Program-made: the position numbers and the translations under genes
Notes under the pieces: generated by a model
Database searches by the model: none
Told to the model about the DNA's origin: nothing
Seen by the model: only the letters and a program-made list of their open reading frames with translations
Shown: piece by piece, positions 11,336-22,884 of the stretch
Layout of the letters: each line of letters starts with the position of its first letter
Numbering within the stretch: the first letter of the stretch is position 1
From: Eonycteris spelaea
Lineage: Eukaryota; Chordata; Mammalia; Chiroptera; Pteropodidae
NCBI GenBank assembly: GCA_003508835.1
Contig: PUFA01000084.1
Coordinates: forward strand, 6,510,001 to 6,574,000
Length of the DNA: 64,000 bases
Direction: 5' to 3'

Positions 11336-12467
11336 CTAGAAGTAGTGCCAAGATAACAGAGTATGAAGCAAGAGAGCAGAGGACTCCTGGATCACACAAG
11401 GTCTGAATATCTGGATTTAAGACATCCCTTTTCTTGGATGAGAATTATACACCTGAATTGAATGTGAAATCTACATCTCTTGCAAAATTGCTGAAGGATA
11501 CCCAAGGTCAGTTAACAGGCCACTCATCTTGCATCTCATGGGGGCCTTTTGGTCTATTTGTATCTTATTTTCAGTTATGCATCTACTGGGTTAGGATCCT
11601 TTCATGTTCCAAAATAGATCTATTCTGTTTGCCATCAATATTTCTCTCCTGTTTTTCTCCCTTTACTCTCAGTGTTGGCTAATGCTTTCCAGATGAGGTG
11701 CGAGCAGCTGCTAATTGTACCCGGATCAGTCTTGATTTGTGTTTCAGTCAGCAAGGCACCTCACTAATGGGTCTGAAACTTGGCAGCGGGCCTGGGACCA
11801 GTGTCAAAGGAAACAGATCCAAAAAGCACACCGAGAAAGGCAAGGAGACAGGGAGTGGATAGAAAAGGTTTGGAGGCTGAAAGTGGGGGCAGGGAATCAA
11901 AGGGAGAGGAGAAAACTGGAGAGCTTTTTGGGGAAAATCAGCAGAAAAACAGATCTGGGAAAACAGGGGATGTGGAGGAGGGGGAAAGGCAAACCCAGGA
12001 AAAAGGTGGAGAGGCAAAGGGGAAAAAGGACAGTTGCATCTGTATCTCTGAGAGGAGACAAGATAATCCGACTGTATTTTGTGATGTGATCCTGAATGCT
12101 GATGATGCCTGTTGGTCCCTCACAGTGACACTGTACATGAGTGTCAGATAGGGCAGCCCCTTTCCTTACTGCAAGCAGTAATCTGATGCCTCTCATTTCT
12201 CTCTAGCCCCCAGATTTCCAAGGGCTTGGCAGGAAGCTCTGAACTCTGACAGCAGCAGCCAGCAAGCTAAGGCTTAAGTTCTAAGCCTGACAGAGTTGAG
12301 GGGCCCAGACACACCTTGGCTTTATGAGCTGAGGCCTAAGGAAGGGCTTCTCTTGGCTTGAGCTCCTGGAGCCGGTTTTCCTGGAATTGAGTTGGAAAGG
12401 GGCCTTTTTAGGGGAAGCTGAGAACAGACCTAAAACCTTTCTGAATTGGACACATTCATTGTACTTA
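11336..12467. other. Unassigned, partly purine-rich (A/G) DNA
   Basis: The plus strand is A/G-rich at about 11820-12050, which produces overlapping ORFs of up to 133 codons on both strands: Lys/Arg/Glu-rich on plus, Pro/Phe/Leu/Ser-rich on minus. Those compositions are what biased DNA gives in translation, and no domain is visible. No promoter or splice arrangement was recognised. Confidence 0.5.
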
Positions 12468-12500
12468 TTTAAAACAAACAAACAAACAAACAAAAAAACA
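12468..12500. repeat. (AAAC)n microsatellite
   Basis: Perfect to near-perfect AAAC units followed by an A-run. A second similar array lies at 52463-52499 and a degenerate one at 24030-24085. Confidence 0.9.
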
Positions 12501-12784
12501 CCGCTAAGGGGGAGGAAATCCACTTGCCAATATGAATTCCAAATTATCTGGGTGGTGGAGCCCATAAACATGCAAATTGTGCAGGGAAGAGAGTAAGGGA
12601 AAGGGAAAGAGATCATCAGGAGGGAAAAGAACAAGGAAGAGATGGAGACTACCAGTGGACAGGCTAAGCTTTGCTCAGGCATCTGCGAAGCAGTGGCACA
12701 CCACCCCTTTTTTTGTTTCTTACCCCAGCAAGAAACAAATAAGCCTGTATTTTGGAGAAAAAAAAATTAATACTTAAAAAAAGC

Positions 12785-13310
12785 ATTTGTGTTCAAATAA
12801 AAACTTGTACATAAATATTCATAGCAGCGCTATTTACAATTGCTAAGACAGGAAGGCAACCCAAATACCCAGAAACTGGTGAATGGATGAAAAAAATGTG
12901 GTATATTCATATAGGGAATATTATCCAGCCATAAAAAAGAAATGAAGTACTGATGAATGGTACAACGGTGATGAACCTTGAAAACATTATGCAAAGTTAA
13001 GGAAGCCAGACAAAAAAGACCACATATTATATGATTTCATTTATATAAACTATACAGAAATGGCAAATTCATAGTGACAGAATACAGTTTAATTGTTGCT
13101 GGAAGCTGGGGGGAGGGCAGATAGCTAATGACTACTTAATGGGCATGGAGTTTCCATCTGGGATGATGCAAAAGTTCTGAAACTAGAGAGTGGTGATGGT
13201 TGCACAATATTGTGAATGTACCTAGTGTCACTGAGTTACACACTTTAGAATGGTAAAATTTATGTTGTGTGTATTTTACAATTAAAATAAGCAAAAAAAA
13301 AACACTAAAA
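12785..13310 (+). mobile_element. L1 3' end with A-rich tail
   Basis: Well-preserved L1 landmarks: 'tattcatagcagcgctatttacaattgc', 'ggcaacccaaatacccag', 'atattatccagccataaaaaag', 'aggaagccagacaaaaaagaccacat', 'gggagggcagatagc', 'ttacacactttagaatggtaaaattta', and 'attttacaattaaaataagc' before an A-run at 13292-13300. 5' truncated in the ORF2 C-terminal coding region or 3' UTR. Confidence 0.87.
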
Positions 13311-14309
13311 TATCATCATTGTGAAAATCTAAAAAAACCAATTTGTTTGCCCATAAACTTGTTTGATAGTTAGGTACTGCTTTTATATTATTTTTTAAAA
13401 ATATTTTAAATTAGTTTCAAGTAAGGTACTGCTTTTATTTTGATTCACATTTGGAAGGGCATTACTATAATGTCTCTGTTTCAATATGAGCCTAAAAGGG
13501 AAAGAGAACAAGAAGTTCTGAAGAAGGAAAAAAGGTGATGGAAATAGAAGGGTAAAAGTCAAAGAAAGCTAGTTCCCTATAAGGTAGGAAAAAAAGAGCA
13601 GGTAAGGCTGCCAAAGAAAGGTAGCCAGGATAAATTGGGGAGAAATAAGTTTATGATGTTTCACCTAGGAGAGAAAGAAATAGAGAACAAGGAAAATCTT
13701 TGGTGCCAAAGCAGCACAAAAGGAAACTAAGATGAACTAAAAGAGATTCTTAAACCAAAATAACAGGAAAACAATGTGAACTTCAGTTTTTCATCTCACA
13801 CAACACTCCCTTTAATTTCCCATGAGATGAGATCTTAAAGCTATGAAGCCATAAATTTTGGGACTAGGATCTGAGGGTGGGAATTATGTGGGGATAGATC
13901 TTTCCTCTCTATATGATGAACCTTCTTAATTAAGTCAATTATCCACCAATGGCTGGTCTCTCGACCCTATGGTCCCCATTCTGGGACATGACTAAGAAGA
14001 GACTAGGTGGGCTCCAGTCATGAATGAGGCAAGGAGAGTTGTGCATTGAGCAGGCAATCAGGGAAGAACATTGCTGAAATCTCTTGCAATTCTGTGACAT
14101 TGGTGTGAATGATTCTAAGCCATGTGCAGTGCCTAACAAAAGGTCGGTCAGTGGGTCAGGGGATTGGTCTGTGAATATTTATTACACACATGTGCTCTAT
14201 TTACAAGAGGATTTGCTGGACAGACAAAGCCCCGTCCTGTAGAGAGTTGTTAGATAGGAGGGCTGAGGCTGAGACTGTAACTTTCTGACATTACATCCAG
14301 GTAGCTGGG
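13311..14309. other. Unassigned, A/G-rich in the middle
   Basis: No element recognised. At 13490-13780 the plus strand is rich in A and G with many AAAG/GAAA words, low in complexity but without a clear repeat unit. Confidence 0.45.
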
Positions 14310-14450
14310 ATATAAGGATTTTTAAAAATATTTTTTCAAATTTGAAAATACACATTAAAAAGATGAAAATAAAAATCACCCATAATGCCACCACTTTGGT
14401 GGATAGACCTATGCATATTTACTTATACTGAACATACCATTTCATGTGAC
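14310..14450 (-). mobile_element. Possible L1ME-like 3' fragment
   Basis: 'aaaaatcacccataatgccaccacttt' and 'gacctatgcatatttacttatac' recall a common reverse-oriented old L1 3' end phrase. The similarity is short, so the call is tentative. Confidence 0.33.
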
Positions 14451-14559
14451 TATCTTTGACAACATTATAATTACTTGGGTGTATGTGTATGTGTTCAAGA
14501 ACTTTAAGATAAAGACAAAACAGGGAAAAAGGAGCAAGATGGTGATTCTGGCAGGCAGT

Positions 14560-14775
14560 ATGGACTTATTCTGCCAAAGAAAGCACAGAAGTTATACCAT
14601 GATTTGCAAAAACTATCAATGTTTCGGAATGGTTCTGATGATGACGATGAGCATATTGCAGGTAGTGACTAGGCCTTCAGCCGTGGTCCTGGAACGGAGA
14701 TGGTACAGACCTGCAGCCATACACAATGGACATGTAGCATGAGCAAGAAATAAATCTTTATGTTGTAAGCCACAC
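14560..14775 (+). mobile_element. MaLR-type LTR, 3' part
   Basis: The ending 'acatgtagcatgagcaagaaataaatctttatgttgtaagccac' is the 3' region of MLT1/MaLR-type LTRs, including the AATAAA poly(A) signal at about 14748-14753. The upstream 'gtcctggaacggagatggtacagacctgcag' fits the same class. The 5' half is missing. The 98-codon ORF over this region is accidental. Confidence 0.55.
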
Positions 14776-15414
14776 ACACCCCAAAACATACAAATGACAA
14801 TAAAACTGCCTGCATTTTCTAAGGATTCAAGGAAGGGTACCCAGGAAAGAAATCTGAGTTCCTTTGCTGTGCATCTGTTGATACATTTGATCTTTGAGGA
14901 ATGCAGGTTATTCCAGATAGAGCCTATAAACTCTCTAGATCAAGCTCATTCTTTAATTGTATGTAGATTTAGGGGGATGTCTCACTTTCTATGTAAGAAA
15001 GAAGCTCGTGAAGGCCTGCTGGTATTTTGTCCCGGGTGGAAGAAGATGGACATAGCAGGTGTCCTCCTAGACTCTGTTAAACAGAGACCTAGCCTCTCAA
15101 GAGGTTAGGAGGAAGAATCCAGGGATGAGAAAGCAGAAACTGTTTTCTGAACATCGGAGCCACAGCCACTTACTTGTGCAAGATGAAACTCAAGTATGAG
15201 GCCAAGGCAACCCCTATCAACAAGGCAGTACTTGTAGCTACCACCATCCAGATGAGGAAGGCTTTGCTCAAGTGGCCTGAGATTCGCAGCCTTTATGTCT
15301 TTCTCTTCAGGCTTCTCTGCAGCCTAGAACTACACAATTGGTGGTTGAAGAACAATTTTTTCCTAGCTAGGAGGTAAGTACAGCACTGGAAAATCACACT
15401 TACATGATAACACA
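14776..15414. other. Unassigned DNA
   Basis: No repeat or exon recognised. The 104-codon ORF 14794-15108 and the 67-codon ORF 15174-15377 have no visible motif. Confidence 0.45.
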
Positions 15415-16045
15415 GTGTCACCCAGGCCCTTCAGTAACCTGTTTATGATCCTCCAGTGGCCTCTCACTGCACTTAAATTCCTAAATCCTTATCATGGTCT
15501 TCAAGGCCCTATGTGACCTGCACCATGACACCTCCTCCAACCTCTGTAATCTTATCCTCTATGATGCCACTGTTGTTCACTTGTTTCCAGCCATAGGGGC
15601 CTCCTTGTGGTCCCAACACACTCCTTTCTGGTTTTGAGCTTATTGTCCCCTATGTCTTGGATGCTTTTCCCTCCATGTTTGCATGGCTTCCTCCCTCCCT
15701 TCATTCTGCCTCTGCTCAAAAGTCATGTTATTGCCAAAGCATTCTATGACTACTCTATCCAGAATAGCATTCTACCTCCATCACCTATCTATCAAGTAAC
15801 AGTAGAAATAAGTGCTAATAGAGCTAGAAAAGGAGATAGAGAGCTAAGTGATGGAGGACATATATTTACATATATAAAAATACATATTAAAATACTATTT
15901 ACATATTTTGTTTGTCATCTACCATCCTCACAAGAATATAGGTACCATTAAAGCAGGGACTTTGTTTCATTCACTGCTACATTTCTGGTACCTTAAACAA
16001 TACCTGGAACACAAATGTCAGTGAGCAGTGGTTGAATGAATAAAT
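15415..16045 (+). mobile_element. L2 LINE 3' end
   Basis: One of the clearest L2 copies here: 'ctccagtggcctctcactgcacttaaattcc', 'catggtcttcaaggccctatgtgacctg', 'tgcctctgctcaaaagtcatg', then 'ataggtaccattaaagcagggactttg' and 'tggttgaatgaataaatgg'. A block at about 15785-15930 does not fit L2 and may be a small insertion or a decayed piece. The 114-codon ORF 15607-15951 lies inside it and is not a gene. Confidence 0.77.
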
Positions 16046-17774
16046 GGCCACTCTTTCCTTGCTGGTTGATAAGCTTTACCTTTCAGTCTATAACTTAGAA
16101 TTGTTTCTCTAAAGGATAGATATCTGTACATAAACCTTAAGTCACTACCATAGTTTTCAGATAGAAAAATGTCTTTAAGCCACCTGAATCCCAACTCTGG
16201 GGACTGTGGAGGGTCCTCCTTGTAAAAGTCCCTTGGTTATAGCTGCTTCTCCATTGGACACAGCTTCCTTCTCATCAATGCTGGCTCTCCTGACTAAAAT
16301 GAACCCCCTCTTCTTTTCCCCAAATCAGGAATAGGTAGGCTCTCCTAAACCAGTGAGGCTAGCCATGTCTCACCTGTGTGGTAACTGATGCCACAAATAT
16401 AAAATGACCCTATTATATATAAACAGCCAGTGACTATGAAGGGCAGCAGAGCATCTCCAGGCTTCTACCATTTTGACTCTCATGCAGAGTTGTTATCATG
16501 ACTATAACGAACCTCTGCTATCCTTCAACACCCATTTCTAACTCTACTGCAAGATTCTATGTCCTCAATGCAGTCCATGATACTGACTTGAGATGACCTT
16601 GGCCTCCTGGCACCCAAATCCCTGAATTCCAATCTCTGTGGCTATCCATTGCTCTTATTTGGGGGACCCTAAGCAGCTCCACCATTCATCTTCCTACAGC
16701 TCAAGTCCTGGGAACACCTGATGACTAAGGCTAATATCCTTAGAGTAACCCAAATAGCAGTAGAGTTTCTGACAACGCCTCTCAGTTTAGAACCTTGTAT
16801 AAATATAACATTATCTCAAAATGCCCTAAAAATGAGAAAATCAAAGGACAAATTCTTAAAGCCTGAGTGGCACTCCTTGGAAGTAAGTCCAGATGCTCCA
16901 AGCCAAGTTTAGTTAGGTTCATCAGTGGCCAGCTTCTCTGCTTTTCTGATGTTGTAAGGACACGAGGAAAGGGGCTGTTGCTTTTGAAAACTCAAGACAC
17001 TGCTATCTTAGGAACTGCCCTTCCTGACTGGTGGAGGCTTTCCAATCCTCCAGGAGGGTAACTTTTCCTATTCTGGGGCTGATCTGGGAGTCTGGCCTCC
17101 TTTGAAGAAAAGAGCTGGTACCCATGAGGCTGGGAGACTATGTATGACTGGGGAAGATGAAAGACGAGAAGGCAGGATGGCTCTAACTTGTTATAGGTGC
17201 CTCGTTACACATATGTCTAAGTTTGGCTCCTTCTCAAGCCCTGCTGAACCAAGTACTATGCATAATGACTGACTGACTCCTCTCTCTACCCCTCCACTCA
17301 CCCTACAATGTACTGGGGGATCTCTTTTAGCTATAGTGTGTTTTGCTCTACCTCCCACACCAGAATTTTTATCTTTGAGGAAAAACAATAATACTTGTTT
17401 TTGTAGTTAGGTAGCATCTAGATGTCCAGCAGAAGACATGACACCATGATATGCAGGGTTGAAGAAATTCAAATGTTTCTACATATATCATCAAAGCATT
17501 TTAGAATCCTTCTTTTACACACACCTAACCCGTGGAGCTTTGAGCATGTTCATTCACCTACAGCAGACAAATAGATGGAGTGGATGTCAGGATAAGTCCA
17601 AACCCTCTTACTGACCAACATGATCAGGAGTGGAGAGGATTTGAAACCAGAGTCTCACCATTCACACACCATCCCCATCTATTTTGATACCTGATCATTC
17701 TCTAACTTGCATCAGTCCCATAAGAAACAACTTACTGATTGACATTTGATATAATGTATGACTAAGAAGGTAAT
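16046..17774. other. Unassigned DNA
   Basis: About 1.7 kb with no nameable repeat, exon or RNA gene. ORFs do not exceed 65 codons. Confidence 0.45.
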
Positions 17775-18720
17775 AGAGAACTCTTATTCCATCTGAAGGC
17801 CGTTCTAAGTATGAAACAAAACATACAAATCAGAAGTGAAAATATTAATAAATCTGACTACATGTAAATGAAGTATCACTGTAAATGAAAATACCTGATA
17901 AGCAGAATTAAGAGACATGTGACACACTGGGGAAAAACATGCATCTTATATCACAAATAAATGATTAACTTCCCTAATAAAGAACTTGGAAAATATCAAT
18001 AAAAAATTGCTATCCCAACAGAAGAAAGGGTAAAGGTGAACAATCTCATTTACAATAAGAGAAACTAATTAAAAATACACTGACAGACCATTTTTACCTA
18101 TCAACTTGACAAAATCCATGAATTTGATAAACTGAGTTGGCAAGGGTTTAGGGAAATAAGCACCTTCATACACTGTAAGTAGAAGTTTAAAATAATATAT
18201 CTAATGAAGATAAATTTGGTAATAGTTATCATAATCACACTGCTCATACCATTTGACTCCCTTCCAGTAATTTATCCTAAAATATCCTCTCACCTATGAA
18301 ATTATGTATATAATGTTTGCTATTCATTGCATCATTAAGTAATAAAAGGTTGGAAACAACTTAAATGTACATCAATAGGAGGCTAGTTAAATGATGATAT
18401 ATTTACACAAAGAAACATTTTCAGCTTCAAAACGAATAAGGTTTTTAAATGTATTGACATTTAAAAATTTTAAGATATATTAAGCGAAAAAAAGTACAAA
18501 AATATGTAGTATATGCCATCTTTTTGTAGAACAAAGTGGGGAAATAGGTATATGTATTTACTTATATGTAAAATAGATCTGAAGGATACACCAAAAAACT
18601 AATAAGGTTGGTTGCCCTAAACAAAGGGGCTAGGTGGTAAATGTGAAGAAAATATTTTATGTATATCCTTTCAAACTTCCTAAATTTTGAATCAGGTGAG
18701 TTTATTATTTAAAAAAATTT
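17775..18720 (+). mobile_element. Old L1 (L1ME-like) 3' region
   Basis: The order of landmarks is that of an old L1 3' region: 'caataagagaaactaattaaaaat', 'gtttagggaaataag', 'aatttggtaatag', 'cttccagtaatttatcctaaaat', 'taaaaggttggaaacaac', 'gaggctagttaaatgatg', 'gtagaacaaagtggggaaatagg' and 'gaaggatacaccaaaaaac'. Reading frames are fully decayed. Confidence 0.72.
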
Positions 18721-19504
18721 TTTTAAGCAACTTATTTTTGTTTTTGAGAAATATCAATAAATCCAACCGTCAGCTTCAAAAATTAAAATCTTGGACAAAA
18801 GTCTTCTCGATAAAAGCAGCAAATAACTTTTTGAAAAGTCATTATTCTTAATTCATGGTTAGATAAGGGAGCGAGAGATGGAGAGTATGAGAAGATGGGA
18901 GGAATACATGTCAGGCAGGAGACTAGAGAGGGATGATGGGAAATGAGGCAGGAGATGCACAAGGAAAGAGGAATGCATAGAGGGAGAGAGAATCACAAAT
19001 TAGGGAGATAGGCAGCGGCCGAAGTAGGTGCTGCAGTGGGTTAAAAATGCTGGTAATACACTCTGGCATTCACTTCAGGATGTGCTTCAAACCAAACTGT
19101 CCTACCAGTTACTACACTCTTTGAGACTGAGTTTATTTTTCCATGGACTTCTTAGGGTTTCTTCTGTGTATAAGGAATTGACAAAGGTTTGAGAAATTTA
19201 CTTAGGAAACATGGAGGTCCTCTGACCCCACCAGAGAAAATAAACAAGTGTAAAGTGGTACTTACAGGGGGATAAAATAACTGTGACTTCATGATTTGGC
19301 AGATTATATCAATAATGTGAACTGTAGATTTTCAGTGGGTTTATCGGACTTATATATGTACACGTATTATAAGGTGGGAGAGTAACATAACTCCACACAA
19401 TTTACCCCAGTATATTTTGCTTCTGTGTTAATATTGATGATGACTTTGTTTCTGTTAACACTTTCAACAAATTCACTACTCTATAAGGGTTTGCTTATGA
19501 ATCT
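18721..19504. other. Unassigned DNA, A/G-rich patch
   Basis: No element recognised. The plus strand is purine-rich at about 18865-19010 with many GAGA/GGGA words. Confidence 0.45.
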
Positions 19505-19615
19505 TCTTTCATGCAGTAGTCTGTGTGAACTTTCCGAGGGTAGTAGGTTTTATCTTTCTCATCCCTGTATTCCCAAACCTAGCATCTCCCAGGTGATCAC
19601 TGCTGAATTTAACTG
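19505..19615 (+). mobile_element. L2 3' end fragment
   Basis: 'gtgtgaactttccgagggtagtaggttttatctttctcatccctgtattcccaaacctagcatctcc' parallels the L2 tail 'gtgagctccttgagggcaggg...ttcatctctgtatccccagcacctagca'. Short and diverged. Confidence 0.5.
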
Positions 19616-19636
19616 AAATCAAGTCGCTAACAGGGG

Positions 19637-20000
19637 CTATGTTAGGCCGCACGCAAGGAAGATCCAACAAACAGCAGCTTAAATATGTTATGACTCATAT
19701 AATAAAAAGTAGAGAGGTAGCAGGCAAGTGGTAGTGCAGTGTTTGCTGTGAACCATCGGATATGGGCTGCTGCGGTATTTCAGCCAGACCAGTGTTCAGC
19801 GTTCAGCGTTCAGCGTTCCTTCTTATGGTAAAAAATGCCGGCTGGGGTAACTGGGATCTCCACTGGAAGGAAGCGGTGCACAGAAGGTCAGAGGCCAAGC
19901 GACACGGTTGCCCAAAGCCCCATCTAGCGAGCACTGCTTACATCTCATTGGCCAGAAGTGGATCACATGCCTCCCAGCTGCAGTGGAGTCTGGGAAGCTG
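19637..20000 (-). mobile_element. Dispersed repeat, probably LTR-like, family unnamed
   Basis: 'cagcagcttaaatatgttatgactcatat' near the left end and 'cttacatctcattggccagaagtggatcacatgcctcccagctgcagtggagtctggg' on the right are phrases found in an abundant mammalian repeat that I cannot name with certainty. A triple GTTCAGC repeat (19794-19814) sits inside. Similar phrases occur at 34395-34803. Strand is inferred from the assumed LTR orientation. Confidence 0.45.
19794..19814. repeat. (GTTCAGC)3 tandem repeat
   Basis: Three perfect copies of a 7-base unit followed by a partial GTTC. It lies inside the dispersed repeat at 19637-20000. Confidence 0.95.
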
Positions 20001-21317
20001 AGAGGTTTGAGAATATTGTAGCTCAAAATAAAATTGAGCTTGACTTGGAAAGAAGGGGATAATGAAAAGGGTATTGGTCATAGGTGTGTAAAAGCCAAAG
20101 CACAAACGCATTTTTTAACTCTGAAACTTCTTTTTCATTCCTGTATCTCTCCTGCCTATAGATTCGTGGTGGTGATGTTCCATTCTCTTGCAAATCCTTG
20201 CGGGTTCAACCTGACTCTAGACCCCAGTCAGAGGCCATGCATTCCCTTCCTTCTACCACTCTCCTACCCTGGGGTACTGTGTCTGGCATATTCCAAGACG
20301 TTTACTAAAATAAATACTAGGGCAAGGGGTGGGGGCGTTGGTTACTGCATTTCCTTGACTATAGGCTATCTTTGGAGTTGAGGATCGGATATTCTTGAGG
20401 GGGCAGAATTGGATGCAATTCTAGCCCTCTCCCTACAACGCAGCAGTCCTCTGTGGGTTGTGTCATGGGATTGTCTCCATCAGTGGATTTTTTACAAACA
20501 TTTGGCAGCAGAGCCTTGCCTGTTCCAATCCTCCAAGTCCTCCCAGACCACAGGCGTTCTTCTGAATGGTCAAGTGATCCTTCCCCTGAGTCTAAGGAGG
20601 AAATTTGTGCTGGTCTCCTGTGCCTCTCTCCAAGCACAGGGGAAAGTTGTTTATTACACATAATTAATGGACAGAGAAACTGGGCCTAATTTATTTTACT
20701 CATAGGAATGAAAATCTGTTCCTTCAAGAGAAAAATGTGTGTCTTTGCCTCACCCAAGCAGACTCACAGTTTCCCATAAATGGTAGTACACTTGGGCCAA
20801 AGGTGAGGGGAAGGAATAATTCTAAAAAACTCTAAAAGAGAAACTAAGCATAGTTCTTTTTTTAAAATCATGTTTCTATTTTGGCCATATCACCTTCAAT
20901 GCTTTGCATGATCACCTAAATTATTACTGAAAGGCATTTAATGAGGCTTTTTGGATTAAGACTATGTGTTATAGACTGAATTACTGTTGCCTTTCAGAAA
21001 TTTTTAGCTCTTTAAAAATCGACATCCTTTAACTTATCTTGAACCAAGGTTATTGGATTTCACTTGCCCGTCTGAAGCTAAATAGAGAACAGCACATCTC
21101 AAATGCCTGCTTGCTATATGCAGAACAGTGTGCTAAGGACAGAGATAAATCACAAAGGCTGTGACTCTGAGGCCCTGTCAAACTACATTTGCAAAATTCT
21201 TTGCAGATGAGTTTTATGAAGTCTTTAGAGTAGATCAGCAAAATATATACTCTTCTTAGCAAAAGTTATTAATCCCACACTGCTAATAGTCCTGTATCTG
21301 TGTAGTTTTAATGGGAA
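20001..21317. other. Unassigned DNA
   Basis: No element recognised. Overlapping ORFs at 20034-20689 (up to 115 codons, both strands) have no motif and contradict one another. I treat them as chance. Confidence 0.45.
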
Positions 21318-21512
21318 AAGCATGGGTTTTAGATTCAGGCATATGTCTGGATTCCAGCTCTGCCATTTATATTAGGGAAGTTACCCCTAGCAAGTAACAG
21401 CTCTCTTTGCCTTAGGTTCTTCATCTGTAGTCTGCCTTGCAGGATTGTTGTTACTGAATGTAAAGCTCTTGACTCATGGCAAGGTACTCAATAGATGATA
21501 CTTATATAATTA
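21318..21512 (+). mobile_element. MIR SINE
   Basis: Long MIR match: 'gcatgggttttagattcaggcatatgtctggattccagctctgccattta', 'cttaggttcttcatctgta', 'gcaggattgttgttactgaatgtaaagctc', 'ggtactcaatagatgatac'. Most of the SINE is represented. Confidence 0.78.
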
Positions 21513-21881
21513 ATATGCAAAGCTTTTCCTAGTGTTGAACTTCCTCTGAAGCCTGCTAAACTCAAAACGAGATGGGCATTGGACTTAGCACTACCTCCCA
21601 TAACATAAATGCTATTGTCACTAACTTAGTATGATGCCTGTCCTACTCTCCCACCTTCTTCATTTACCCCTGGCCCTGGAAAATACATCCTTCTTCTAGC
21701 TAAACATTATCCCTTCTGGAAATTTCCCTTCAGCGCCAGGATTGGGTTAGGTGGCTGAGTGCTCCCAGATCCCCTGGGCTCACCTCTATGGCCCTTAAAT
21801 GACTGCTTTCTAATTGCCTGCCTGCACTGGGGACTGTGTTTTTCTTTGTTTTAACAGTGAATAATAGGTCATGGTAGCCAC

Positions 21882-21937
21882 TCAAAAAAAAAAAAAAAAA
21901 AGAAAGAAAAAAAAAGAAAGAAAGAAAGAAAGGGGGG
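21882..21937. repeat. A-rich tract with (GAAA)n and a G7 run
   Basis: An A-run of about 20, then AAAG/GAAA units and a run of seven G. It directly precedes a minus-strand L1 and is probably a decayed simple repeat grown from poly(A). Confidence 0.9.
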
Positions 21938-21944
21938 GAAGCTT

Positions 21945-22320
21945 AATTTAAATACTATAAAAGCCACTAATTTTCAGTGTATAATTCAATGGTTTTTCAG
22001 TAATTTCACAGAGTTGTACAGTCATCACTACAATCTAGTATTAGAACAATTCCATCACCCCAGAAAGATCCCTTGTGTCCATTTGTAGTCACCTCGTTCT
22101 CCATCTCCAGGCAACCACTAATTTACTTTCTATAAGATAAATTTGTCTTTCTGGACATTTCATATAAATGGAATCATACACTGTATATTATTTTGCATCT
22201 CACTTCTTTCACCTAGCATAAAGTTTCTGAGGTTTCTACACATTGTAGTCTGTATCAGTAGTTCTTTCCTTTTTTCTTGTTGTATAGTATTCCAATACAT
22301 GGTTAGACAGGGATGAGGTT
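21945..22320 (-). mobile_element. L1 3' UTR-type fragment
   Basis: 'ttcacagagttgtacagtcatcactacaatctagtattagaacaattccatcaccccag', 'gcaaccactaatttactttct', 'ctggacatttcatataaatggaatcatac' and 'tcacttctttcacctagcataa' are a familiar reverse-oriented L1M 3' region. Conservation is fair over 370 bases. Confidence 0.72.
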
Positions 22321-22707
22321 GTGTGCACTAGTGTGTACCCTGTGGCTAGTTTAGTTCCTACATATTACAGTAAAAGCTGAGAAAATGTTTGTTGCTTCAA
22401 TTAAGTTGACATTGTGATAATATTTAAGTTGGTTTGACATATTAATGCATACAGAAATGAGGAGGGCAGATGAAAACACACAGTCAAATACCTGTGCCAT
22501 GTTTTAGCAACATCAAGCCATTGCCTGAAGGGATGCCTCAGCAGCTTCTTACCTTGCCACATTACCTTGTGTGGATTTTAAAAATTATGAAATGAGAAAC
22601 TCCCACTTCACTCTGGCTGTCTTGACCTTACTTTCTTCTAATTCTCCATGTCAAAATTGAATATTCATATTTGTCTCAACATATAGTGGGCATCTAATAA
22701 ATATTAA
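22321..22707. other. Unassigned DNA
   Basis: No element named. A tail-like 'tagtgggcatctaataaatattaagtgg' (22684-22712) could be the end of a plus-strand MIR or L2. Confidence 0.4.
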
Positions 22708-22862
22708 GTGGTGATTTATTTACTTATTCATTAATTATGTTTGGCACCTGCTCTGTGCCTGGCATTATTTTAGGTGCTTAGAATACGTAAATGAACAAAA
22801 CAGACAAAAACTCCACCTTCCTGATGATGAATGTATTCATACTTGAGAATTCACAATATTAG
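22708..22862 (-). mobile_element. L2 3' end
   Basis: Reverse L2: 'ggcacctgctctgtgcctggcattattttaggtgcttagaatacg', 'aaatgaacaaaacagacaaaaactccacc'. This is the usual 'tgtgccaggcactgt...gaacaaaacagacaaaaatccc' run. Confidence 0.55.
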
Positions 22863-22884
22863 TAGTGCTTAAGAATTTGGTCCA

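Noticed and set aside
11739..12196. Four overlapping ORFs of 89-123 codons on both strands
   Set aside because: All arise from A/G-biased DNA. They contradict each other in frame and strand and show only low-complexity charged or Pro/Phe-rich text.
12281..12682. 133-codon minus-strand ORF
   Set aside because: It runs through the AAAC microsatellite and has a hydrophobic stretch only because of T-rich complement text. No motif or transcript signal.
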